Of a stretch of DNA of 64,000 nucleotides, positions 25,750-33,595 are shown piece after piece; within the stretch, counting starts at the first letter, position 1, and the number at the start of each line of letters is the position of its first letter. This stretch comes from Verrucomicrobiota bacterium. GTDB lineage: Bacteria; Verrucomicrobiota; Verrucomicrobiia; Palsa-1439. The notes below the pieces were generated by a model. The model worked only from the letters and a program-made list of their open reading frames with translations. It was not told where the DNA came from and did not search any database. A program made the position numbers and the translations under genes. The stretch is from contig VHCW01000013.1 in the NCBI GenBank assembly GCA_016871575.1, positions 1-64,000 on the forward strand. The letters run 5' to 3'.

Positions 25750-27242
25750 TTCCGAAAACCCAACGAGCCGTGCAATTGATCGGCCCCGACCAGCTTGCGC
25801 TGAACGAATCGAAACCCGTGCCCGCGCCGGGACCGTATCAGGTGTTGTGCGAAGTGGAAGTGGTCGGGCTTTGTTTCTCCGACCTCAAGCTGCTCAAGCA
25901 GTTCACCGGCCACCTCCGCAAGAACGAGATCAGCGCCGGCCTCGATAAAAACGTGCTCGCCGAGATCCCCAGCTATTGCCCCGGCACCAAACCGACCGTG
26001 CCCGGCCACGAAACCGTCGTGCGGGTCGTCGCCGCCGGCGACAAGGTCAAACAGGCCAAGATCGGCGGACGATATCTCGTGCAGACCGATTACCGCTGGC
26101 TGCCGACGCCCGGATCGTGCGCGGCGTTCGGCTACAATTTCGAGGGGGCGCTTCAAGAGTACGTGTTGATGGACGAGCGGGCGATCACGTCGCCGGAAGG
26201 CGAGTCCATGTTGTTGCCGGTGCCGGAGGACATCTCGGCGTCGGCCATCGCGCTGGTCGAGCCGTGGGCGTGCGTCGAGAACTCGTACGCCCAAGTCCAA
26301 CGGCGCGAACTCAAGCCCGGCGGCAAACGACTCGTGGTCCGCAAGCCGGACGATATTACGGCGGGACAATTCGATGACGTGATTTACTACGGCAGCGACC
26401 CGGGGGTGGTGGAGAAACTGTTTGCCAGCGTTGCCGTCAACGGACTGCTGGTGCTCTGCCAGTGCGGCGGCACATTTGGGCGGCCCGTGACGACGCAGGT
26501 GGGACGCGTTCATTACGGCAACATCCGCATCGTCGGCACCACCGGCAATGACGTTGACGCGGCGCTCGCGGCGATTCCCGCCACCTCCGAGGTGCGGCCC
26601 GGCGACACGGTCAATATCGTCGGCGCAGCGGGACCAATGGGCATGATGCACGTGATCCGCGTGTTGTCGCTCGGTTTGCCGGGCGTGACGGTGTTTGCGG
26701 GCGACCTCAACGACGAGCGGCTGGCGGTGCTCAAACGGATTTGCGAGCCGGTGGCGAAACAAAATGGTGTGACACTCCACCCGTACAACCCCCAAAAGGG
26801 ACCACTCGCAGAACCGTGCCGTTACATCGTCATCATGGCCCCCGTGCCGGCCTTGGTGACGCAGGCGGTGCAAAACGCCGCGCCGGGCGCCATCATCAAC
26901 ATCTTCGCCGGCATCCCCGCGGACAAAACGGCGGCCATTGATCTTGATGCGTACATCGCCAAGCAAATGTACTTTATCGGCACCAGCGGGTCGGTGTTGG
27001 AGGACATGAAAGCGGTGCTCGCGAAAGTGGTGTCGCGACGGCTCGACACCAACCTGTCGGTCGCAGCGATTAGTGGTTTGGACGCAGCGGTGGAAGGTAT
27101 TCGTGCCGTCGAAAAGAACCTGTTGCCGGGAAAGATTCTTGTTTATCCATCGTGCAAAGGCTTGGGGTTGACGTCCTTGGGAGATGCGGTATGGGACAAA
27201 CAGGCAGAAGAAGCGTTGCTGGCGCGGTTCAAGAAAGTATAA
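25746..27242 (+). CDS. Medium-chain zinc-type dehydrogenase, enlarged
   Basis: The 498-residue protein has the alcohol-dehydrogenase catalytic-domain pattern: GLCFSDLKL (zinc Cys), VPGHETVVRVV (zinc His-Glu) and a Rossmann motif VGAAGPMGMMHVIRV. It lacks the four-cysteine structural zinc lobe. It is about 120-150 residues longer than usual MDR enzymes. The extra length lies between the GHE segment and the Rossmann fold and includes a second nucleotide-fold-like part (FDDVIYYGSDPG). The closest pattern is the polyol or sugar-phosphate dehydrogenase group such as sorbose-1-phosphate reductase. It is coupled to the PHP-like gene. Confidence 0.75.
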   Translation: MIPKTQRAVQLIGPDQLALNESKPVPAPGPYQVLCEVEVVGLCFSDLKLLKQFTGHLRKNEISAGLDKNVLAEIPSYCPGTKPTVPGHETVVRVVAAGDKVKQAKIGGRYLVQTDYRWLPTPGSCAAFGYNFEGALQEYVLMDERAITSPEGESMLLPVPEDISASAIALVEPWACVENSYAQVQRRELKPGGKRLVVRKPDDITAGQFDDVIYYGSDPGVVEKLFASVAVNGLLVLCQCGGTFGRPVTTQVGRVHYGNIRIVGTTGNDVDAALAAIPATSEVRPGDTVNIVGAAGPMGMMHVIRVLSLGLPGVTVFAGDLNDERLAVLKRICEPVAKQNGVTLHPYNPQKGPLAEPCRYIVIMAPVPALVTQAVQNAAPGAIINIFAGIPADKTAAIDLDAYIAKQMYFIGTSGSVLEDMKAVLAKVVSRRLDTNLSVAAISGLDAAVEGIRAVEKNLLPGKILVYPSCKGLGLTSLGDAVWDKQAEEALLARFKKV

Positions 27243-27312
27243 CGGCGCGCTTGACAGACACGGGGGAGCGGAGTACATACAGCCCGCAAGACAACCCAGA
27301 AAGGATTATTCA

Positions 27313-27723
27313 ATGAAGCATGGTATGACAGTACTTAGTGGTAGCCTTCTCGCAGCGTTGGTGTTGGGCACCGTGGCGGTGATTTCGTGCGCGCAAGCGC
27401 CGCAAACTCCTCCGCCGGCAGGAGCACCCGTGCCGACCTCGGCCACTGACAACGGACGGTTTCAAGTCGTTGTAAAGACGGAACCGGCAGACAACTCGAT
27501 TCTGTTCCTCGTGGACACCCGCACGGGTGACACATGGATTTACCGTCCGCCCCAACCGCCTACCTTCAACGGCTACTGGAGCGACATTCCGCGGATGACC
27601 TATCCGCCGCAAGTCTGGCAGCAGGCCTTCCAGATTCTGTTCACCCCGCAGACCAACGCCCCGGCTCCCGATGCAGCAGGCGCAGCACCCGCAGCACCCG
27701 CCGGAAAAGCTGGCAAGCGGTAA
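27313..27723 (+). CDS. Small secreted protein, probable lipoprotein
   Basis: A 136-residue protein with an N-terminal signal ending VAVISC, a plausible lipobox. A Pro-rich linker, a short folded core (FQVVVKTEPADNSILFLVDT then WIYRPPQPP) and an Ala/Pro-rich tail follow. I do not recognise the family. AGAAAGGA precedes ATG 27313. It is followed closely by a strong terminator. Confidence 0.65.
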   Translation: MKHGMTVLSGSLLAALVLGTVAVISCAQAPQTPPPAGAPVPTSATDNGRFQVVVKTEPADNSILFLVDTRTGDTWIYRPPQPPTFNGYWSDIPRMTYPPQVWQQAFQILFTPQTNAPAPDAAGAAPAAPAGKAGKR

Positions 27724-27752
27724 TCCCACCTCTTACAAAACGACATTAACCA

Positions 27753-27791
27753 AGCCCCGATCCTTCGGATACGAAGGATCGGGGCTTTCCT
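27753..27791 (+). terminator. Rho-independent terminator
   Basis: AGCCCCGATCCTTC and GAAGGATCGGGGCT form a 14-bp perfect stem with a short loop, followed by TTCCTTT. It lies 30 bases after the lipoprotein stop. Confidence 0.92.
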
Positions 27792-27811
27792 TTGCAGCCA
27801 TTCCCCAAAAC

Positions 27812-27849
27812 GCATCGTAGTGGCGAGGCACGCCCCGCCACTACGATGC
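27812..27849 (-). terminator. Hairpin, probable terminator of the small basic gene
   Basis: GCATCGTAGTGGCG (27812-27825) and CGCCACTACGATGC (27836-27849) form a 14-bp perfect stem with a 10-base loop. On the minus strand GTTTTGG follows. It lies 15 bases beyond the stop of the gene at 27865-27978 and may act in both directions. Confidence 0.7.
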
Positions 27850-27864
27850 CAATCGTTGACCGTT

Positions 27865-27978
27865 TTAATTTGCGGGAGCAACCGGCGCGGCTTGCGGCTT
27901 GCGTTGGCGTTGCTTGCGACGCTCCAAATAACGGCGACGACGTTTGCGTTTGATTCCTTTGTTGTATTGTTGGCTCAT
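27865..27978 (-). CDS. Very small, highly basic conserved-looking protein
   Basis: A 37-residue frame starting MSQQYNKGIKRKRRRRYLER and ending in an Ala/Pro tail. About 15 of its residues are Lys or Arg. The pattern QYNK, KRKRR, YLxRRK matches small basic proteins I recall from Verrucomicrobiota and related phyla. That recollection needs a search to confirm. The composition suggests RNA or ribosome binding. There is no good ribosome site upstream, but a strong hairpin follows the stop. Confidence 0.6.
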   Translation of the reverse strand: MSQQYNKGIKRKRRRRYLERRKQRQRKPQAAPVAPAN

Positions 27979-28006
27979 GGGAGGTGTTTCTACAGCAAAC
28001 ACGATT

Positions 28007-29371
28007 TCATTTCAACCCCGATGCTGATGGTGAAGGCACGATGGCGCCGTGCTCGGCCAGCGTGCGACGAATCTCCGTCAACGACACTTTCGACGGCGTG
28101 GTGGATTGCCGGACCGCGAGCGTCGCTGTCACGCCGGCGGCCTGGCCCATCGCCATGCACGGGGCTTGGACGCGCAACGCGGAATTGGCAAGGCGGTCGC
28201 TGCTCAGGCAACGCCCCGCCACCATCAGGTTGCAGCTTCCTTTCGGAATCAATGCGCCAAACGGAATGGTCGGGACAATCCCTTCCTTCAACGGTTCCGG
28301 GCGGACACCGTGCTCGTCGTGCAGATCAATCGGATAGAACGCGTAGCAAATGGCATCGGGATACACGCGGCCAGCGACGTAGTCGTCCAGAGTGATCATG
28401 GCTTCGCCAACGATGCGGTAAGTCTCGCGAATGCCGGTTTCGGCCATGAGACGTTCGATGCGGAGTTTCTCGAAGCCGGGCTGCGACTTGAAGAAACGGA
28501 TGATGCGCAACACCGCCTGCCGGCCACGGATATTGGCGTCGGTGTGAAGCGCCGAGGTCGAAGAATCGGCGCCCATAACGTGCATGTTGTTATGGCCGCC
28601 GCTGCCGAGAAACCCGCGCACGCCGCCGTTCATGTCAGTCCGTAACAGCGCGCCGGTTTTGATGGCTTCTTTCGCCTTCGCTTCGAGCGCCGATACGTCC
28701 ACGCGCTCCCGGTCGTAACCGGTGAGACGGTATATCAACGTGCCGGGCTGTATGACCGCCTCGCGCCGGCGTGGCAGGCCGATCATGCCGACAACCGCCG
28801 CGTTGCCGGTGCAATCCACAAGTTGTTTCGCGACGACTTCGATCTGCGTGCCTTTGCCGGCGAGCCGGACTTTCCAGCCGTCGGCGACTGCTTCGATGCC
28901 GGTCGGAAATTCGTAGTAGCGAAGTTGAACGCCGGCCTTGAGGCAGGCTTCTTCGGCGAGCGCGGCGTATAACGGACCGCAGACGCGGACTTGATGACGC
29001 GAATGTTGCTTCGCGGTTTGCTGGCTGAAGTCGGGAAGTTTGTCGCCGTTCAACTCGACGGTCTTGGTCACCAGTTCCCAACCGATGCCTGCGATGACTT
29101 GTTTCGTCCACGCATGAAACAGCCCGGGATAATCCACGCCCGCGGTGGTCGTGGTGCCGCCAAGCTGGCTGCCGGACTCGACGAGTATCGTGCGGGCACC
29201 GAGACGCCCGGCTTGAATCGCCGTGATTGTCCCCGCCGTGCCACCGCCGATGATGAGCACGTCGGCGCTGAGTTGTTGAAGCGACGGCGTTGTTTTCGCA
29301 GCAAGCACCGCCGGGGCGGCGGACAACGCGCCGAGGCTGACGAGAAATTGGCGTCGCGACTTGGATGCCAT
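28007..29371 (-). CDS. Tat-exported FAD-dependent oxidoreductase
   Basis: A 454-residue flavoprotein of the FAD_oxidored type. It has a twin-arginine signal (KSRRQFLVSLGA), the dinucleotide-binding motif LIIGGGTAGTITAIQAGRLG and VESGSQLGGTTTT. Near the C-terminus are LMVAGRCLSSD and APCMAMGQAAGVTA, which close the FAD site. Substrate is unknown; related genes occur in polysaccharide and sugar-acid loci. Its start overlaps the stop of the isomerase-like gene upstream, so both are translated together. Two further proteins with this domain are encoded at 31847-33532 and in the fusion at 39274-42315. Confidence 0.88.
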   Translation of the reverse strand: MASKSRRQFLVSLGALSAAPAVLAAKTTPSLQQLSADVLIIGGGTAGTITAIQAGRLGARTILVESGSQLGGTTTTAGVDYPGLFHAWTKQVIAGIGWELVTKTVELNGDKLPDFSQQTAKQHSRHQVRVCGPLYAALAEEACLKAGVQLRYYEFPTGIEAVADGWKVRLAGKGTQIEVVAKQLVDCTGNAAVVGMIGLPRRREAVIQPGTLIYRLTGYDRERVDVSALEAKAKEAIKTGALLRTDMNGGVRGFLGSGGHNNMHVMGADSSTSALHTDANIRGRQAVLRIIRFFKSQPGFEKLRIERLMAETGIRETYRIVGEAMITLDDYVAGRVYPDAICYAFYPIDLHDEHGVRPEPLKEGIVPTIPFGALIPKGSCNLMVAGRCLSSDRLANSALRVQAPCMAMGQAAGVTATLAVRQSTTPSKVSLTEIRRTLAEHGAIVPSPSASGLK

Positions 29372-30258
29372 CAGACTTCGCAGATCTTCATCATCTTTTC
29401 GAGCGTTTCGAGCGGGTCCTTGCCCTTGCTGGGCGTGTATTCGTGCGAGATGATGCCCTTGTAGCCAAGGTCGGCGATGGCTTTGCAGATGCCGACGTAG
29501 TTTAGCTCTTGCGTCTCGTCGAACTCGTTGCGGCCGGGATTGCCGGCGGTATGGAAGTGGTCAATGTACTGGAAGTTCTGCTGGATGGTGCGGATGATAT
29601 CGCCCTCCATGATCTGCATGTGATAGATGTCGTAGAGCAGCTTGAAACGCGGGGAGTTCACTCGTTTGCACAGCTCGACGCCCCACGCGGTCTTGTCGCA
29701 CATGTAGCCGGGGTGGTTGACCTTGCTGTTGAGCAACTCCATGCTGAGCGTGACGCCCTTGTCCTCGGCGAGTTTCTTGATGTTGTTGAGGAAGAGGACG
29801 CAGTTGTCCATGCCCTGCTCGTCGGTGAGGCCCTGCCGGTCGCCGGCAAGGACGATGACGTTGGGCGCGCCCGCTGCTGCTGCGGCGTTGATGGCCTCGC
29901 GCATCTTCGCGTCAATCTCGGCGTGATTCTTTTTGTCGTTGATGCCGGCCTTGATGCCGCTGCCGCCGCGGACCTCGGTCGGGATCAGCCCGTATTTCTT
30001 CATGATGGGGAACTTGTCGGGGTCCTGGAGGTCAATGGCGACCGCGCCGAGCCGGGCGGCCTCGCGGCATTGGCCCTCGAAATCGAGTTTGATTCCCCGG
30101 AACACGCCGAGGCAGACGCCTTGGCGGAGGCGTCCTTTGCGCGGTGCGGCGCTGGCAGGCTGCGGAAGCGATCCGCCAACGAGTGCTGCGGCGCCGATGC
30201 CGCCAAGTGTGCCGAGAAATGACCTGCGTCCGATGGAGGGAGAAGATGGGTTGTTCAT
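29371..30258 (-). CDS. Tat-exported sugar phosphate isomerase/epimerase-like TIM barrel
   Basis: The 295-residue protein has a twin-arginine signal (SIGRRSFLGTLGG). A xylose-isomerase-like TIM barrel follows, with VIVLAGDRQG, LSMELLNSKVNHPG, KLLYDIYHMQIMEGD, HTAGNPGR and GIISHEY. The Glu, Asp-His and His positions match the metal-binding set of hydroxypyruvate-isomerase-type enzymes. Start at 30258 places the RR motif near residue 10. It is translationally coupled to the FAD oxidoreductase. Reaction and sugar are not identifiable. Confidence 0.85.
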   Translation of the reverse strand: MNNPSSPSIGRRSFLGTLGGIGAAALVGGSLPQPASAAPRKGRLRQGVCLGVFRGIKLDFEGQCREAARLGAVAIDLQDPDKFPIMKKYGLIPTEVRGGSGIKAGINDKKNHAEIDAKMREAINAAAAAGAPNVIVLAGDRQGLTDEQGMDNCVLFLNNIKKLAEDKGVTLSMELLNSKVNHPGYMCDKTAWGVELCKRVNSPRFKLLYDIYHMQIMEGDIIRTIQQNFQYIDHFHTAGNPGRNEFDETQELNYVGICKAIADLGYKGIISHEYTPSKGKDPLETLEKMMKICEV

Positions 30259-30378
30259 GCGCGGAGAATAACGCAACGCGGAATGATTGCAAGCCGGTCA
30301 TTGCACCGGATTTGAGCATTTCGTAGTTGGCATCCCAGCTTGACTCCGGCTATTTTGTTGATCGAACGGAAGGACACC

Positions 30379-31842
30379 ATGAAAAACATCGTTGTGTTGT
30401 TGCTTGCATCCCTGTGCGTGTTCACTGCCTACGGGGCAGACAAACCGAACATCGTGCTCGTTCTCTGCGACGACCTCGGCTATGGCGACCTCGCTTGTTT
30501 TGGCGACAAGACGCTGCACACGCCGAACCTCGACAAGTTCGCGGCCGAAGGACTGAAACTGACCAGTTGCTACGCGGCGCATGGGAATTGTTCGCCGTCG
30601 CGCACGGCGTTGATGACGGGCCGCACGCCGACGCGCGTCGGTGTCCGCAACTGGATCGCGCAGGACTCGCCTGTTCACGTCCGCCGCAGCGAACTCACCA
30701 TCGCCACGCTGCTGAAGCGCGCCGGGTACGCGACCTGCCACAGCGGCAAGTGGCACATGAACGGCGAGTTCAACAAACCCACACAGCCGCAACCGGGCGA
30801 CCACGGCTTCGATCACTGGTTCTCAACACAGAACAACGCGTTGCCGAACCACCGCAATCCCGACAACTTTGTCCGCAACAGCCAAGAGGTCGGCAAGCTC
30901 GAAGGTTACTCGGCGCACCTCGTCGTGGACGAGGCCATCCGCTGGCTCGGCGCGCGCGACCAAGCGAAGCCGTTCTTCCTCTACGTCTGTTTCCACGAAC
31001 CGCACGAGCCGATTGCCACCGACTCGAAATACACCAAGCTCTATCCGTCCGACGATCCGAGCTACAGCGCCCACCACGGCAACATCACGCAGATGGACGA
31101 CGCGTTCGGCCGGTTGATGCGGGCGCTCGACGAGCGGAAGCTGCGCGACAACACGTTCGTGCTCTTCACCAGCGACAACGGCCCCGCCATCACCTCACAA
31201 CATCCGCACGGCTCCGCCGGGCCGTTGCGCGACAAGAAAGGCTCGCTCTATGAAGGCGGCATCCGCGTCCCCGGCATCGTCCGCTGGCCGGGAAAGACGA
31301 AGCCCGGTAGTGTCAGCGACGAGCCGGTCTGCGGCGTGGATTTCCTGCCGACGGCCTGCGCCATCGCCGGCATCAAGCCGCCGGGCGACCGCAAGCTCGA
31401 CGGTGCGAGCTTCCTGCCGGCGCTGAATGGCAAGACGGTCGCGCGCTCGACGCCGTTGTATTGGCACTTCAATCGCGCGTCGAGCGAGCCGAAGGTGGTG
31501 ATGCGCGTCGGCGACTGGAAGATTCTCGCCACGCTCGACAAGAATCCGAAGCTGCGCACGAACGACATCACGGACGAGGACGAGCGACTGTTCAAGGAAG
31601 CCGAGTTGGCAACGTTCTCGCTCTACAATCTTCGCAACGACATCGCGGAGAAGACTGACCTCGCAGCGTCGGAACCGGCGAAACTGGCGGAGTTGAAGAA
31701 GCTGTTGCTGGCGAAGTATCACGAAGTGCGCGCCGAGTCGCCGACGTGGCCCGCGTGGCAGTTCACCGGCGCGGAAGGCAAGCGCATCGAGTGGCCTGAC
31801 TACGTAAAAAAGAAACAAACAACGAAAGCCAAGAAGAAGTGA
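30379..31842 (+). CDS. Secreted Cys-type sulfatase
   Basis: A 487-residue arylsulfatase-family enzyme with a signal peptide (MKNIVVLLLASLCVFTAYGA). Metal ligands lie in DDLGYGDLACFG (D31, D32), and the formylglycine site is C71 in CSPSRTALMTGR. Also present are HSGKWHMNG and FTSDNGPA (second Asp-Asn metal pair). It requires a formylglycine-generating enzyme; the only SUMF1 protein in the window lacks the catalytic pair. It is followed after 4 bases by a FAD oxidoreductase. The same two domains are fused in one gene at 39274-42315. Confidence 0.95.
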   Translation: MKNIVVLLLASLCVFTAYGADKPNIVLVLCDDLGYGDLACFGDKTLHTPNLDKFAAEGLKLTSCYAAHGNCSPSRTALMTGRTPTRVGVRNWIAQDSPVHVRRSELTIATLLKRAGYATCHSGKWHMNGEFNKPTQPQPGDHGFDHWFSTQNNALPNHRNPDNFVRNSQEVGKLEGYSAHLVVDEAIRWLGARDQAKPFFLYVCFHEPHEPIATDSKYTKLYPSDDPSYSAHHGNITQMDDAFGRLMRALDERKLRDNTFVLFTSDNGPAITSQHPHGSAGPLRDKKGSLYEGGIRVPGIVRWPGKTKPGSVSDEPVCGVDFLPTACAIAGIKPPGDRKLDGASFLPALNGKTVARSTPLYWHFNRASSEPKVVMRVGDWKILATLDKNPKLRTNDITDEDERLFKEAELATFSLYNLRNDIAEKTDLAASEPAKLAELKKLLLAKYHEVRAESPTWPAWQFTGAEGKRIEWPDYVKKKQTTKAKKK

Positions 31843-31846
31843 TCAA

Positions 31847-33532
31847 ATGAAATTGCTCCGAACTGTTCTTTTAAGGCGACAAAGCCGCAATGGTAGGGGC
31901 GAGCCGCCGGCTCGCCCGCATCACGCCCCACTGACGGACGAGCCGGCGGCTCGTCCCTACCACGCACCAATCAGTGTGCAAATCTTGGAGGGACGCGCTC
32001 CGTCGCGTCCGTTTGCCCAAGGCGGCCACGACGGAGCGTGGCCCTCCATCTTTTTGCGTGCCATTTTGATTGTGGCTCTTACCAGTAGTGTGTTGGCTGG
32101 TGAATACGATTGTGACGTGGCGGTGATCGGCGGCGGGAGCGGCGGGTTCGGCGCGGCGCTGGCAGCGGCGCGGCTCGGTCTCGACGTGGTGCTGGTGGAG
32201 AAAGGTGATTGTCTCGGCGGCACGTCAACGCGCGGCGGTGTGAACTGCTGGGAGATGGGCGCCGGCGGCACGGGGATTCCGTTCGACCTCTACAAGGAGT
32301 TGAAGAAGATTCCGAAAGCCATCGCGATCTACACGCCCGGACGTCACATGAGCACGTTCGATCCGAAGCGGGAGATGTTGCGTTTTCCCGGTGGTGAAAA
32401 CGTGATTGACCCCAGCCGCCGCTACTACGACACCCTTTGGCGCCACATTCCGCGTGGCCAGACAAACACGGCGGCCTACCGGCGCGAACGCTGGCACGGG
32501 TTGCCATTCGAGCCGGAGGCGATGGCAAAAACGATGCGCGCCATGCTCGACGCGACCGGCCATTGTCGCGTCCTGCTCAACACTGCGTTTGTCTCCGCCG
32601 ACGCGGGCGAGGGCCGCGTCCGGTCGGTTCAATTGTCCAACGGCAACAAGCTGCGCGCCCGGTATTTCATTGACGGCACCGGCGACGGATTGCTCTGTGT
32701 GGCCGCCGGTTGTCAGGTGATGACCGGGCAGGAACCGCGCGACCGGTTCAACGAACCGACAGCGCCAACCAACGCCACGGCGCGCGTCAACGGCGTCACC
32801 TTGATTTATCGCGTCACGCCGGTGAAAGAGCACCGAGCCGAAGGCGCTGCCGTGCCGTGTTGGTGGCGCAAGAGTTTCCCCGTCGCGTGCGTCAACCACT
32901 ATCCGAACGGCGACCTCAGCCTTAACATGCTGCCGACAATGGAGGGCGAGGAGTTCATGCGGCTCGGGTACGACGCCGCGCTGGCTGAGTGCCAGAAGCG
33001 TGTGCGCGCCCACTGGCATCATTTCCAGAACTACGCCGAGGAGTTTCGCCGGTTCCGTTTGACGTGGGTCGCGCCGGCGCTCGGCGTGCGCGAGACGCGG
33101 CGCATCGTCGGCGAATACGTGCTCACCGAAAACGACCTGTACGCGGGATTGAGCGGCCAGAAACATTCCGACATCGTTTGTCTGGCCGATCACATGATGG
33201 ACACCCACGGCGGCCACTCGAAACACCGCGGCGAGCTGACTGAACCTTATGGCGTGCCGTATCGCTGCCTGGTTCCGAAAGGCTTCCGCAACCTGCTGGT
33301 GGCCTCCCGCGCGTCGAGTTTCAGTTCGCTCGCGGCGTCGAGCTGCCGGCTGTCGCGGACGATGATGCAGTTGGGGCAGGCCGCCGGCACCGCGGCGGCG
33401 TTGGCGAAGGAGTTGAATGTGGATTTGACGGCCGTTCCCGCCGACCGATTACGCGACGCGCTCCGCCGGCAAAACGTCCAGCTTGAACACCCGATGCCCG
33501 CCGCGTTGCGCTCGCATTTGGAGAAGGAGTAG
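31847..33532 (+). CDS. FAD-dependent oxidoreductase with repeat DNA read through its signal peptide
   Basis: The 561-residue frame encodes a FAD_oxidored-type enzyme: DVAVIGGGSGGFGAALAAARLG, VEKGDCLGGTSTRGG, VGEYVLTENDLYAG, LLVASRASSFSS and QLGQAAGTAAAL. The N-terminus is odd. MKLLRTVLL is followed by about 60 residues encoded by four REP-like hairpins (31892-32048). Only then comes a hydrophobic stretch (RAILIVALTSSVLAGEYDCD) like the rest of a signal peptide. Either export is impaired or translation begins downstream at a non-ATG codon. It is coupled to the sulfatase upstream. Confidence 0.85.
   Translation: MKLLRTVLLRRQSRNGRGEPPARPHHAPLTDEPAARPYHAPISVQILEGRAPSRPFAQGGHDGAWPSIFLRAILIVALTSSVLAGEYDCDVAVIGGGSGGFGAALAAARLGLDVVLVEKGDCLGGTSTRGGVNCWEMGAGGTGIPFDLYKELKKIPKAIAIYTPGRHMSTFDPKREMLRFPGGENVIDPSRRYYDTLWRHIPRGQTNTAAYRRERWHGLPFEPEAMAKTMRAMLDATGHCRVLLNTAFVSADAGEGRVRSVQLSNGNKLRARYFIDGTGDGLLCVAAGCQVMTGQEPRDRFNEPTAPTNATARVNGVTLIYRVTPVKEHRAEGAAVPCWWRKSFPVACVNHYPNGDLSLNMLPTMEGEEFMRLGYDAALAECQKRVRAHWHHFQNYAEEFRRFRLTWVAPALGVRETRRIVGEYVLTENDLYAGLSGQKHSDIVCLADHMMDTHGGHSKHRGELTEPYGVPYRCLVPKGFRNLLVASRASSFSSLAASSCRLSRTMMQLGQAAGTAAALAKELNVDLTAVPADRLRDALRRQNVQLEHPMPAALRSHLEKE
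31892..32048. repeat. Cluster of REP-like hairpins inside a coding frame
   Basis: Four hairpin modules lie here: 31892-31917, its inverted relative 31936-31961 (24 of 26 matches after reverse complement), 31985-32010 (related to 9195-9220), and a diverged version at 32024-32048. All are kept in frame with the flanking FAD-oxidoreductase gene. Confidence 0.8.
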
Positions 33533-33595
33533 CGCGCGTGATTGAGGCGATGCTTTGTCTTGCGTTCTGCATGGTGAGGTGTGATAAGAACTTTC

